Part shown: piece by piece, positions 10,373 through 19,319 of the stretch
Layout of the letters: the number at the start of each line of letters is the position of its first letter
How positions within the stretch are numbered: position 1 is the first letter of the stretch
Assembly: GCF_003390395.1 (NCBI RefSeq)
Contig: NZ_QUOV01000001.1
Location: 1,674,001-1,738,000 of the forward strand
Length of the DNA stretch: 64,000 bases
Source: Thalassotalea euphylliae
GTDB lineage: Bacteria > Pseudomonadota > Gammaproteobacteria > Enterobacterales > Alteromonadaceae
Reading direction: 5' to 3'
Notes under the pieces: generated by a model
Databases searched by the model: none
Told to the model about the DNA's origin: nothing
Seen by the model: only the letters and a program-made list of their open reading frames with translations
Position numbers and translations under genes: made by a program

Positions 10373-10412
10373 TAGTAAAACCAACATAACTAATAATAAC
10401 TAAGGAAGTGAA

Positions 10413-13400
10413 ATGAGATTACTACCTTCTTTACTCGCAGCATCAATTGCACTTGGCTTATCGGGCGCATCAAGCGACGCATTCGCGGCGAAAGGCGATA
10501 AAAAAGCAGACGCTAGCATTTATAGCAGTATTAAATTAAGAAACATGGGACCAGCAGTGACTGGTGGTCGTGTCAGTGACTTTGCCTTTAATCCAGAAAA
10601 CCCAGCAGAGTACTTTGTTGCCACTGCCTCTGGTGGTATGTGGAAAACTGACAATGCCGGCGTTACCTGGCAAGCAGTCGCTGACAGCATGCCAAGTTAC
10701 TCGTATGGTGATGTCACCATGGATCCAAACAACAAAAATGTGATTTGGGCGGGTACCGGTGAAAACAATTCACAGCGCTCAGTTGCCTATGGTGACGGGG
10801 TATATAAATCGGTTGATGGCGGTCAAAGCTGGGAAAACGTTGGCCTAAAAAACTCAGAGCATATTGGCGAGATCTTAATTGACCCAAGAAACTCTGACGT
10901 TGTTTATGTTGCCTCGCAAGGCCCATTGTGGAGCAAGGGCGGCGATCGCGGTTTATTTAAAACCACTGATGGCGGTAAAACATGGGAAAACGTGTTAGAA
11001 ATTAGCGAGCACACCGGGGTGAGTGATATCGCCTTTGACCCACAAAACCCAGATGTAATTTACGCAACGTCATACCAGCGTCGTCGCCATGTCTGGACGC
11101 TGATCAATGGTGGCCCAGAATCAAGCATTTATAAATCAACGGATGCCGGTAAAACGTGGAACAAGATTGAAAAGGGGTTACCAAGCGTTGATAAAGGCCG
11201 TATCGGTATTGATGTAGCGCCTACCGATGGCAATATTATCTACGCCATTGTTGAAGCGGCTGATGGCAAATCAGGCTTTTATCGCTCAACCGACGCTGGT
11301 GCTAGCTGGCATAAGCAAAGCAGCTATGTGTCGGGTAGCCCGCAGTACTACCAAGAAATTGTTGTTGACCCGAAAAATCCACACCGCGTTTACTCGCTTG
11401 ATACCTACTTAATGGTCTCTGAAGACGGTGGTAAAAACTTCACTCGCGCAGGCGAAGCACACAAGCACGTTGATAATCACGCGCTATGGATTGACCCAAA
11501 CAACACCAATCACTTGATCATTGGTAGTGACGGCGGTGTTTATGAGTCGTGGGATCGCGCTAAGAACTGGACATTTAAAGACAATATGCCGTTAACTCAG
11601 TTCTACAAAGTCACGGTGGATAACGATTACCCCTTCTACAACGTGTTTGGTGGTACGCAGGATAACGCCTCGCTAGGTGCGCCACACCGCACCACAACAG
11701 AATCAGGTATTCAAAACAGCGACTGGTTATTTACTCAATTCGGTGATGGCTTTAAAACGGTTATCGACCCGAAAAATCCAGATATTATCTACTCGCAATA
11801 CCAGTACGGCGGTTTAGCTCGTTACGACAAACAATCCGGTGAGCGTGTGCAAATGCAACCGGTTACGCCAGATCCTGCCGTTGCCCAGCGTTTTAACTGG
11901 AACTCTCCGCTGCTGATTAGCCCGCATAACAATGAACGTATTTACTACGGCTCACAAACCTTGTTCCAATCAGATAATCGCGGTGACGACTGGCGTGCGA
12001 TCAGTGGTGATTTATCACGTAATATCGACCGTAATAAGTTAGAAGTGATGGACACAGTTTGGGGCGTTGATACGGTAGCGAAAAATACCTCAACGTCATT
12101 CTACGGCTCGCTTATCGCGCTAACAGAATCACCATTGCAAGAAGGTTTACTGTACACGGGTAGTGATGATGGCGTAATGCACGTTACCAAAGATGGCGGC
12201 CAAGCGTGGACAAAATTAGACTGGCCTTCAAAAGTGCCAGACAACTCTTATGTTGCGGATATGGAAGCGTCAGTGTTTGATAAAAATACCGTATTTGCGG
12301 TGTTTGATAATCACAAGCGTGGCGATTTTAAACCCTACGTATACCGCAGCGACAACAACGGTAAAAGCTGGAAAAACATCACAGGTGATTTACCTGTGCG
12401 TGGCTCAACTTACACCATTGCGCAAGATCACCAAAACAAAGACTTACTTTTCGTTGGTACCGAATTTGGTGTCTTCTTCACGCAAAATGGCGGCAAAAAC
12501 TGGGTACAGTTAAAATCTGGTATGCCAACGATTGCCGTACGCGACATTGAAATTCAACGCCGTGAAAGCGATTTAGCGTTAGCAACTTTCGGTCGCGGTT
12601 TTTACATCTTAGATGACTACTCATCACTGCGTGAAGATGCCAAAGCAGTGAAAAAGCAAGACGCGACGCTATTCCCAGTGCGCCGTGCTTTCCAATTTAT
12701 CGAGCACAGCCCACTAGGCTTGCCAGGCAAAGCGATGCGCGGTGCTGATTTCTACTTTGCAGAAAACCCGGAATACGGTGCAGCGTTTAGTTTCTACATT
12801 AACGAAGAGTTCAAATCGTTAAAGGCGCAGCGACAAGCAAAAGAAGCCGAGCTACGTAAAGATGAAAAGCCAGTTTACTACCCAAGCTGGGATGCACTCA
12901 AAGAAGAAGATTTTGAGCAAAAGCCAAGCCTATTGCTAACAGTACGCGATGATGAGGGCAATATTGTTCGCCGCATCAAAGCACCTGCGAAAAAAGGCTT
13001 TAACCGTATTCATTGGGATTTACGCTACCCAGGTTTTGAACCAGTTGATGCCAGTGGCGATCAAGACTCAGGCTGGTTAGTGGTACCAGGTAAGTACACG
13101 GTTTCGCTATCTAAACTCGTAAAAGGTGTTGAAACGTCATACGATCAAGAGCAAAGCTTTGAAGTGGTTTCTATCGATAACCGCACCTTCCCAAGCACAG
13201 ATCGCAAAGCTGATTTAGCCTTTGATATGAAAGCAGGCCGTTTAAGCAATGCGATTGCTGGCGCGCGTAAATACCTAGGTGAGTTGGAATCACGTATTAA
13301 GCACATCAAAGTAGCAACCACAGAAACACTGGCGCTTGACCAAACAACGCTAGCACTTGCTCACCAAATGCAGCGTGATTTGGAAGAGATCAAACTCGAT

Positions 13401-13670
13401 CTGAACGGTGATTCAGTTGTTGCTAAACGTGCTGAGCCAACGCCAACGTCAGTGAATGGCTATATTGGTTATCTCATGTGGTCACGTAGTGAGAGCACCA
13501 GCCCAGTTAGTGGTCAACAAAAGCTACGCTTTAAGCGTGCAAGCGAAGGCTATGCTGATATCTACCAACGTATTGTCCAGTTAGCTGAGTCCGTAAAACT
13601 GACAGAAGAAGCGATTGCCAAAGCAGGTGGTAACTGGTTACCGGGCACTTTACCGGCGAATGGTAAATAG
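10413..13670 (+). CDS. Secreted BNR/VPS10-type beta-propeller protein, copy 2
   Basis: 1085-residue exported paralogue of the preceding gene, with a signal peptide (MRLLPSLLAASIALGLSGASSDAFA). It has the same layout: repeated Asp-box blades (KSVDGGQSW, KTTDGGKTW, KSTDAGKTW, RSTDAGASW, TKDGGQAW, RSDNNGKSW, TQNGGKNW), landmark segments shared with copy 1 (DNHALWIDP, FGDGF, RRESDLALATFGRGFYILDDYS) and a mixed beta/helical C-terminal third. The two copies have diverged throughout, including the linker near residues 780-830, so the duplication is not recent. A GGAAG ribosome site precedes the ATG. Function is not established; sortilin-like peptide binding or glycan handling are both possible. Confidence 0.8.
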   Translation: MRLLPSLLAASIALGLSGASSDAFAAKGDKKADASIYSSIKLRNMGPAVTGGRVSDFAFNPENPAEYFVATASGGMWKTDNAGVTWQAVADSMPSYSYGDVTMDPNNKNVIWAGTGENNSQRSVAYGDGVYKSVDGGQSWENVGLKNSEHIGEILIDPRNSDVVYVASQGPLWSKGGDRGLFKTTDGGKTWENVLEISEHTGVSDIAFDPQNPDVIYATSYQRRRHVWTLINGGPESSIYKSTDAGKTWNKIEKGLPSVDKGRIGIDVAPTDGNIIYAIVEAADGKSGFYRSTDAGASWHKQSSYVSGSPQYYQEIVVDPKNPHRVYSLDTYLMVSEDGGKNFTRAGEAHKHVDNHALWIDPNNTNHLIIGSDGGVYESWDRAKNWTFKDNMPLTQFYKVTVDNDYPFYNVFGGTQDNASLGAPHRTTTESGIQNSDWLFTQFGDGFKTVIDPKNPDIIYSQYQYGGLARYDKQSGERVQMQPVTPDPAVAQRFNWNSPLLISPHNNERIYYGSQTLFQSDNRGDDWRAISGDLSRNIDRNKLEVMDTVWGVDTVAKNTSTSFYGSLIALTESPLQEGLLYTGSDDGVMHVTKDGGQAWTKLDWPSKVPDNSYVADMEASVFDKNTVFAVFDNHKRGDFKPYVYRSDNNGKSWKNITGDLPVRGSTYTIAQDHQNKDLLFVGTEFGVFFTQNGGKNWVQLKSGMPTIAVRDIEIQRRESDLALATFGRGFYILDDYSSLREDAKAVKKQDATLFPVRRAFQFIEHSPLGLPGKAMRGADFYFAENPEYGAAFSFYINEEFKSLKAQRQAKEAELRKDEKPVYYPSWDALKEEDFEQKPSLLLTVRDDEGNIVRRIKAPAKKGFNRIHWDLRYPGFEPVDASGDQDSGWLVVPGKYTVSLSKLVKGVETSYDQEQSFEVVSIDNRTFPSTDRKADLAFDMKAGRLSNAIAGARKYLGELESRIKHIKVATTETLALDQTTLALAHQMQRDLEEIKLDLNGDSVVAKRAEPTPTSVNGYIGYLMWSRSESTSPVSGQQKLRFKRASEGYADIYQRIVQLAESVKLTEEAIAKAGGNWLPGTLPANGK

Positions 13671-13693
13671 GCGTTGAGCTAACCTTAACGTGC

Positions 13694-13726
13694 TAAATGG
13701 CTTATTGAGTTAAGCCATTTAGTTTT
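13694..13726 (+). terminator. Terminator after the second BNR gene (proximal)
   Basis: TAAATGGCTTA (13694-13704) pairs with TAAGCCATTTA (13711-13721) around a 6-base loop, then GTTTTC. It lies 23 bases after the stop codon. Confidence 0.7.
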
Positions 13727-13790
13727 CTATGGCAATACTCAGTTCTTTAAATGGTTATATGCATTTTAAGAGCGAGACAGGATTATTAAA

Positions 13791-13824
13791 AAAGGCGCTA
13801 AGCAATTACTTAGCGCCTTTTTTA
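13791..13824. terminator. Strong, possibly bidirectional terminator
   Basis: A perfect 12-bp stem, AAAGGCGCTAAG (13791-13802) with CTTAGCGCCTTT (13809-13820), closes a 6-base loop and is flanked by A and T runs. It sits between convergent genes and could serve both directions. Confidence 0.85.
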
Positions 13825-13949
13825 TATATTGAACAAGTTAGTGCTAGTTAATCAGGCTTATAGCCAAACCAAGTTGGTTGGGGATACTTGGTCTGACTCC
13901 AACTCCTAAAATCTAGACTGAAAAACAAGCTTATATTTAGCTAGTTAAC

Positions 13950-14234
13950 TTATTCGCTTTCGATTAACTGATTTAAGGCAACAGTTTCAGCTTTTACTGC
14001 TGCTGTTTTCTTACCGTGTGTCTCGGTTTTTTGTGTCACTAGCACATTGTCTAACTTAATCGTCAGTGGTGCTTGATTGTTTAAGCTCTGGCGAAGATAA
14101 TCTTGTGCCACAACTTGTAGTTGAACTGGGTTAATCGTAACTGCAGTTTCAGCAGTTGTTGAATTGTAGACACTCTCTGCATTTGCGGTAAATGCGAGCG
14201 CGCCAGTGATAAGTGCAAGCAGAGTTGTTTTCAT
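13950..14234 (-). CDS. Small exported protein of unknown function
   Basis: A 94-residue protein with a clear signal peptide (MKTTLLALITGALAFTANA, then ESVYN) and a mature part of about 75 residues with no cysteines and no recognised domain. The start is preceded on the minus strand by AAAAAGGTACC, a good ribosome site. It is convergent with the second BNR gene and divergent from gcvA. I do not recognise the family. Its location is the one held by the gcvB small RNA gene in enterobacteria, but it shows no resemblance to that RNA. Confidence 0.6.
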   Translation of the reverse strand: MKTTLLALITGALAFTANAESVYNSTTAETAVTINPVQLQVVAQDYLRQSLNNQAPLTIKLDNVLVTQKTETHGKKTAAVKAETVALNQLIESE

Positions 14235-14312
14235 GATGGTACCTTTTTCCTACATACATAAGTTACGTCAATATTACTTATAGATGTCAAAGGACCAATC
14301 TCTATCGCGTTA

Positions 14313-14335
14313 AGTTGTGGGTTGGGAACACAACT
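14313..14335. other. Inverted repeat in the gap divergent from gcvA
   Basis: AGTTGTG (14313-14319) and CACAACT (14329-14335) form a perfect 7-bp stem with a 9-base loop. No T run follows in either direction, so it is not a classical terminator. It could be an operator or part of an RNA. The rest of the 307-base gap 14235-14541 shows only the GcvA-type site listed separately. Confidence 0.4.
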
Positions 14336-14452
14336 AAAGTATTATAGCCATATCTATTAATATATAAGGCCTAGAGATGTTGTCCTTCATCTACGGTGTA
14401 TATTCTAAGCATCTTGGTTAAAAAGTGACACTGACATAAATTCACGTTATTC

Positions 14453-14467
14453 ATTAGAAAAACTAAT
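14453..14467. promoter_or_regulatory. Candidate GcvA binding site (inverted CTAAT boxes)
   Basis: ATTAG-AAAAA-CTAAT, 75-89 bases before the gcvA start, is an exact inverted pair of the CTAAT core reported for GcvA sites in E. coli. Its position fits autoregulation. The core is short, so chance occurrence cannot be excluded. Confidence 0.5.
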
Positions 14468-14541
14468 GCAAAATATTGCTGATTTTTCATTTGTTTGTCA
14501 TAATCTCAGGCTATAGTCTTTCACTTTGAAGCGAATTCATT

Positions 14542-15459
14542 TTGGCCTCTCGTTTACCTCCTTTAAACGCACTTCGCGCCTTCGAAGCAGCTGCCAGGCA
14601 CCTAAGTTTTACCCGTGCGGCAGAAGAGCTTTTTGTTACACAAGCGGCGATTAGTCATCAAATAAAATCATTGGAAGAGCATCTTGGTATTAAGCTCTTT
14701 ATGCGTAAAAACCGTGCTTTGCTGTTGACCGAAGAAGGGCAAGCGTACTTTCTCGATATCAAAGATATTTTTACAGCCTTGCATGACGCCACAGAAAAGC
14801 TACTTGCCCGCGGCGCTAAAGGTGCGATCACGGTAAGTTTGCAGCCGAGTTTTGCCATTCAATGGCTGGTACCGCGTTTAAATGCGTTTAATATTTTGCA
14901 TCCTGATATTGATGTACGAATTAAAGCGGTAGACCAACCAGATAACTCATTAACGGAAGATGTCGATGTTGCGATTTATTATGGTCGTGGCCGTTGGACG
15001 AATGTGCTTGCGGAAAAGCTTCATACAGAATATTTGATCCCTGTCTGCTCGCCGCTACTGGTCAATGGTAAAAAACCGCTATTTACCGTAAACGATTTAG
15101 CCCAACACAACTTATTGCACGATACTTCCCGTCGTGATTGGAAGCGCTGGTTTAAGGAAGTGGGGGTAAAAGGGGTGAATGTGAATCATGGGCCGATATT
15201 TAGTCACTCTTCGATGGTATTACAGGCGGCAATTCACGGTCAGGGGGTGGCGTTAGCCCATAGTGTGCTAGCCAAGCCCGATATTGACTCCGGTCGTTTG
15301 GTTACGCCATTTAACGATGTATTGGTCAGTAATAATGCCTACTACATTGTTTGTCGTGAACATCAGGCGGATGTCGGTAAAATCTCTGCGTTTCGCGATT
15401 GGGTATTAGAAACCGTGGAAGAAGAGCAAGACCAAATTGAAGATGGACAACTGTTGTAA
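14542..15459 (+). CDS. gcvA: LysR-family regulator, GcvA type
   Basis: 305-residue LysR-type regulator. The N-terminal winged helix-turn-helix (PLNALRAFEAAARHLSFTRAAEELFVTQAAISHQIKSLEEHLG, residues about 6-50, broken here only for description) has the wording typical of GcvA. The C-terminal half is the periplasmic-binding-like effector domain. In E. coli GcvA controls the glycine cleavage operon in response to glycine and purines. The start is TTG at 14542. The identity is supported by context: ygdD and rlmM follow, as in E. coli, with one alpha/beta hydrolase gene inserted, and a pair of CTAAT boxes lies upstream. No gcvTHP genes are in the window, so the target is inferred. Confidence 0.8.
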   Translation: MASRLPPLNALRAFEAAARHLSFTRAAEELFVTQAAISHQIKSLEEHLGIKLFMRKNRALLLTEEGQAYFLDIKDIFTALHDATEKLLARGAKGAITVSLQPSFAIQWLVPRLNAFNILHPDIDVRIKAVDQPDNSLTEDVDVAIYYGRGRWTNVLAEKLHTEYLIPVCSPLLVNGKKPLFTVNDLAQHNLLHDTSRRDWKRWFKEVGVKGVNVNHGPIFSHSSMVLQAAIHGQGVALAHSVLAKPDIDSGRLVTPFNDVLVSNNAYYIVCREHQADVGKISAFRDWVLETVEEEQDQIEDGQLL

Positions 15460-15519
15460 GTTGTTCAATCAAATAACAAGTTAAGCAAGACCAGAAGCGA
15501 AAGCAAAAGCGAGAAAAAG

Positions 15520-16296
15520 TTGTCAAAACTAATTAGTACCTCGGAAGTGAATACCTCTCATGTAACTACCCCTGAAATAACGGGTGTTGAACAAACATCA
15601 GTGATTATTGAGCAGGCAGCAAGCCCAAAAGCCATTGTGATTTTTGCCCATGGTGCTGGCGCCGATAAAAGCCATGAGTTTATGGCAAAGGTTAGTGAGC
15701 GCTTGGTTGCGCATAAAATTTCGGTATTGCGTTTTAACTTTCCTTATATGGATAAACGCTTGGCGGATGGTAAAAGGCGCCCACCGGATCGCATGCCAAA
15801 GTTATTGCCTTGTTTTCTTAATATCATCAATCAGTTGAGCGAGTACTTCACTGACTTTAATGCCACTGAATTGGCAGAAACCCCCTTGTTTATTGGCGGT
15901 AAATCTATGGGTAGTCGCGTTGCGGCAACCATCACCAGCGAAACACTAGCTGGCGAGTTAAAAGAAGATATACAGCTAAATCGAGAAATTGCAGGCACAT
16001 TTTGTCTCGGCTATCCGTTTTATCCCATCGGTAAGCCTGAGAAAACTCGTCTGGCGCCGCTAACTGAGCGCCATAAAGACAACTCGATACTGATAGTGCA
16101 GGGCAGTCGCGACAAGCTTGGTGACGAGCAAGCAATTGAAAGTTATCACTTACCAGCTCAATGCCAAATTACTTTTCTCGAAGATGGGGATCACGATTTA
16201 AAGCCGCGAGTAAAATCAGGCTTTACTCACGCTGAGCATATCCAAACGGCAGCTAATGCGATTAGTGAATATATTGATAGCGTTATTTCGTCTTAA
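15520..16296 (+). CDS. Alpha/beta hydrolase, Tex30/KANL3-like family
   Basis: 258-residue cytoplasmic alpha/beta hydrolase. Visible landmarks: an oxyanion-type AHGAGADKSHEFM after the first strand (residues ~45-57), nucleophile elbow GGKSMGSR (GxSxG, near residue 128), a strand with an acidic residue in VQGSRDKLGDE and the histidine in LEDGDHDLKPR. These complete a Ser-Asp-His triad. The start is TTG with a weak GCGAG ribosome site, 60 bases after gcvA. It lies inside the conserved gcvA-ygdD-rlmM block and is probably cotranscribed. Substrate unknown; the family is usually annotated only as dienelactone-hydrolase-like. Confidence 0.75.
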   Translation: MSKLISTSEVNTSHVTTPEITGVEQTSVIIEQAASPKAIVIFAHGAGADKSHEFMAKVSERLVAHKISVLRFNFPYMDKRLADGKRRPPDRMPKLLPCFLNIINQLSEYFTDFNATELAETPLFIGGKSMGSRVAATITSETLAGELKEDIQLNREIAGTFCLGYPFYPIGKPEKTRLAPLTERHKDNSILIVQGSRDKLGDEQAIESYHLPAQCQITFLEDGDHDLKPRVKSGFTHAEHIQTAANAISEYIDSVISS

Positions 16297-16358
16297 GCAC
16301 AAGCCAATCAGTTAGGCTTCGCCAATTGGCTAATACCTAAAAATGGAGACCACATTTA

Positions 16359-16784
16359 ATGTTTACTTGGCAACATCGCGTTTTAGCGGTTTTTATTGGC
16401 GTTAGTGGGTGTTTTTGCGTATTATTCGGCGCTTGGCTCGCCCACGCTGGCGGGCATTTATCGCCAGAGGTGATAACCCGATTGGAAACAGCTCACCAAT
16501 ACCATATTTTACATACCTTAGCGCTGCTAGGGTTGGTGATTTGGCGGCTGGTGATTTGGCGTCAGCAAGCTCAGTCGAGATTATTAGCAACAAGTAGCTG
16601 GCTGATGGTAGCAGGTATCTGGGGTTTTAGCGGTAGCCTATACTTTAAAACCTTACTAATGATGCCTGAGCTTGGCCAAATGGCGCCTTTTGGTGGCGTG
16701 AGTTTAGCGCTGGCATGGCTGTGTATCGCTATTTATGGTGTTACGGGTGCAGCAAAAAGCCAGCGTATTGAAGAATTAAAATAG
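16359..16784 (+). CDS. ygdD: DUF423 inner-membrane protein YgdD
   Basis: 141-residue inner-membrane protein with four hydrophobic segments and the family hallmark GAWLAHAGGHLSPE near residues 24-37 followed by TAHQYHILHTLALL. This is the DUF423/YgdD family, of unknown function. The gene order gcvA, ygdD, rlmM matches E. coli. A GGAGA ribosome site precedes the ATG, and the stop is 10 bases before rlmM, so the two are very likely cotranscribed. Confidence 0.85.
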   Translation: MFTWQHRVLAVFIGVSGCFCVLFGAWLAHAGGHLSPEVITRLETAHQYHILHTLALLGLVIWRLVIWRQQAQSRLLATSSWLMVAGIWGFSGSLYFKTLLMMPELGQMAPFGGVSLALAWLCIAIYGVTGAAKSQRIEELK

Positions 16785-16794
16785 GTCGTAATAA

Positions 16795-17883
16795 ATGAAA
16801 ACCTCCATTGTATTATATTGCCGTCCGGGCTTTGAAAAAGAGTGTGGCGCGGAAATTCAGGAAAAAGCGGCATGGAACGAAATTTACGGCTATTTGGAAA
16901 TAGTTAAAAAGCAAGGCCTAGTATTTTTCCATCTGCATAACGAAGAAGACGGCGAAACCTTAATGGAAAAGCTGCCATTGAAGCGTTTGATTTTCACCCG
17001 TCAGTGGTTTGTTACCTTAACGGAAAAAATTGAACTGCCTGATTACAACCGCGTTGAAGCCATTGTTGAAGCGCTAGGTAGCGACTGGCAATATGCCGAC
17101 CTTCGGATGGAAACACCGGACACTAATGATGGTAAAGCGCTAACTAAGTTCTGCCGTAAATTAGCTGTGCCACTGCGCCAAGCGTTAAGAAAGCAAAAAA
17201 TTCTTACTGAGCAAGGGGATGATGACGGTGCCGTACTTCACGCCTTGTTCTTATCTGGCAAAGAAGTGATCTTGGGCTTTTCATTAGGCACTAATACCTC
17301 ACAGCATGTAATGGGTATTCCACGCTTAAAATTCCCGTCACAAGCACCAAGTCGCTCAACTTTAAAACTCGATGAAGCGTTTTTATACTTTGTTCCGAAA
17401 AAAGATTGGGAATCACGTTTAACCTCAGGCTTAAATGCGGTTGATTTGGGCGCTGCACCGGGTGGTTGGACATACCAACTAGTGCGTCGTGGTATGATGG
17501 TGTCAGCTGTCGATAATGGTCCAATGGCTGAATCTTTAATGGAAACAGGGCAAGTTAAGCATTATCAAATTGATGGCTTTAAATTTAAACCCGCCAAGCA
17601 AAATGTGTATTGGTTAGTGTGTGATATGGTGGAAAAGCCACATCGCGTTGCTTACCTAATGACTGACTGGTTAATACATGGCTTTTGTAAAGAAGCGATG
17701 TTCAACCTTAAGTTGCCAATGAAAGGGCGTTATCAGCAAGTGCAAAAAGACCTGCAAATGATCAAAGACCGATTTGCTGAGCACGATGTTAGGTATGAGA
17801 TGTACGCAAAGCATTTATATTACGATCGTGAAGAAATTACCGTACACGCTCGTTTATTATCGCCAGCACCACTAGCGCGCTAA
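16795..17883 (+). CDS. rlmM: 23S rRNA 2'-O-ribose methyltransferase RlmM (C2498)
   Basis: SAM-dependent methyltransferase that modifies C2498 of 23S rRNA before ribosome assembly. The protein has 362 residues, the usual length. An N-terminal THUMP-like RNA-binding region (FEKECGAEIQEKAAW) is followed by a Rossmann-fold domain with the SAM motif [17 protein letters not shown] (residues ~215-231) and the catalytic-tetrad region with VCDMVEKP (Asp) and FNLKLPMKGRYQ (Lys). The gene is 10 bases after ygdD and ends at a bidirectional terminator. Confidence 0.95.
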   Translation: MKTSIVLYCRPGFEKECGAEIQEKAAWNEIYGYLEIVKKQGLVFFHLHNEEDGETLMEKLPLKRLIFTRQWFVTLTEKIELPDYNRVEAIVEALGSDWQYADLRMETPDTNDGKALTKFCRKLAVPLRQALRKQKILTEQGDDDGAVLHALFLSGKEVILGFSLGTNTSQHVMGIPRLKFPSQAPSRSTLKLDEAFLYFVPKKDWESRLTSGLNAVDLGAAPGGWTYQLVRRGMMVSAVDNGPMAESLMETGQVKHYQIDGFKFKPAKQNVYWLVCDMVEKPHRVAYLMTDWLIHGFCKEAMFNLKLPMKGRYQQVQKDLQMIKDRFAEHDVRYEMYAKHLYYDREEITVHARLLSPAPLAR

Positions 17884-17943
17884 GTTTATTGGGCTAAACA
17901 CTAACAGTGTTTCAGGCTACGTAATAGGCCTGAATACAGAGAT

Positions 17944-17973
17944 AAAAAAACCGACAATTAAGTCGGTTTTTTT
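17944..17973. terminator. Bidirectional terminator between rlmM and isocitrate dehydrogenase
   Basis: Seven A, CCGAC (17951-17955), a 6-base loop, GTCGG (17962-17966), then seven T. The symmetrical A and T runs let it serve both convergent genes. Confidence 0.9.
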
Positions 17974-18033
17974 GTGCTTTAACTAGTTATATAAGCTAAA
18001 GCGCACAAGCTATAACTAACAAACAAGTGTTAA

Positions 18034-19041
18034 TTATAAACGCTCTAGTACTGCGTCAGTGAAGTCAGTTGTACCGTGAGAACCGCCTAAGTCGCGAGTT
18101 GTACGGTCGCCTGATTCGATAACTTCAGTAATTGCGTTGCGAATAGCTTGTGCTTTGTCACCCATTTCTAAGTACTCAAGCATTTGGATAGCAGCAAGAA
18201 TAACTGAAGTAGGGTTAGCTAGGTTTTTACCAGCGATATCTGGTGCACTGCCGTGAACCGCTTCAAAGATTGCACAGTCGTCACCGATGTTAGCGCCAGG
18301 GGCCATACCTAAACCACCAACTAAACCTGCACATAAGTCAGATAAAATGTCACCGAAAAGGTTAGTAGTAACGATAACGTCGAACTGCTCTGGGTTCATT
18401 ACTAACTGCATACAGCAGTTATCAACGATCATTTCTGCAGATTCGATATCTGGGTAACGCTCACCAACTTCACGAGCAACCTTTAAGAATAAGCCAGACG
18501 TTGATTTAAGGATGTTAGCTTTGTGAACCGCTGTTACTTTTTTACGGCCTTCTTTGCGTGCAGTTTCATAAGCGAATTCAACAATGCGCTCAGCACCTTC
18601 ACGAGTGATTTGGCTCATTGCTTCTGCTGTTTCACCACAATCAGAAACGTTTTGGCCTAAGCCAGAGTACATACCCTGAGTGTTTTCACGAACGGTAATA
18701 ATGTCGATGTTTTCGTAGCGAGCTTTAGTGCCTTTGAACGAAATTACTGGGCGCATGTTTGCGTAAAGCTGGAACTGCTTACGTAATGTTACGTTGATTG
18801 ACGTAAAGCCTTCGCCTACAGGTGTTGTTAATGGGCCTTTAAGCGTGATTTTGTTCTTTTTAATTAGCTCTAAAGTCTCTTCTGGAACTAATTCACCGTG
18901 CTTTTCTAGTGCTACTAGGCCTGCATCAGCGTATTCATATTCAAAATCACAACCTGCTTTGTCTAATACTTTGATCGTTGCGTCGATAATATCAGGACCG
19001 ATACCGTCGCCAGGAATTACTGTGATAGTTTGCTTAGCCAT
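18034..19041 (-). CDS. NAD-dependent isocitrate dehydrogenase
   Basis: 335-residue member of the isocitrate/isopropylmalate dehydrogenase family that oxidatively decarboxylates isocitrate to 2-oxoglutarate in the TCA cycle. Visible: VIPGDGIGPDI at the N-terminus, substrate-loop LKGPLTTPVGEGFTSINVTLRKQFQLYANMRP (around residues 68-99), VRENTQGMYSGLG, the Lys in VHKANILK, NLFGDILSDLCAG and EAVHGSAPDIAGK. The short length and the S-x-N-x-x-L-R motif point to the NAD-type enzyme related to eukaryotic IDH3 and not the longer NADP Icd. Tartrate or isopropylmalate dehydrogenase is less likely from the substrate loop. It is a single gene, convergent with rlmM. Confidence 0.9.
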   Translation of the reverse strand: MAKQTITVIPGDGIGPDIIDATIKVLDKAGCDFEYEYADAGLVALEKHGELVPEETLELIKKNKITLKGPLTTPVGEGFTSINVTLRKQFQLYANMRPVISFKGTKARYENIDIITVRENTQGMYSGLGQNVSDCGETAEAMSQITREGAERIVEFAYETARKEGRKKVTAVHKANILKSTSGLFLKVAREVGERYPDIESAEMIVDNCCMQLVMNPEQFDVIVTTNLFGDILSDLCAGLVGGLGMAPGANIGDDCAIFEAVHGSAPDIAGKNLANPTSVILAAIQMLEYLEMGDKAQAIRNAITEVIESGDRTTRDLGGSHGTTDFTDAVLERL

Positions 19042-19319
19042 TTATTGTACCTTTAAAGATTTGTCAGAAGTATTTTCAAAGCATAGCCTAATCGTTAGTT
19101 CCAGCATCAAATTGGCAAGAAATAAACGTGCGCTTGGTGCGCTAAAGTAAGTATTTAGTTAGGCTATGTGAAAAAAAGCGCGCCTTTATACCACGGCTTA
19201 AGGCTGTAAGCTAGTATGAAAACTTACGGGGTGAGTTTTACGTGGGCAAATTTTATATGAGGGAGTTTTATTACGGAAAATTCAGCAGGTAAACAAATTG
19301 GCCGTTGCAATTGAGCAGC

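Noticed and set aside
14235..14541. gcvB small RNA divergent from gcvA
   Set aside because: The 7-bp inverted repeat lacks a T run, and no GU-rich seed block resembling gcvB was seen on either strand.
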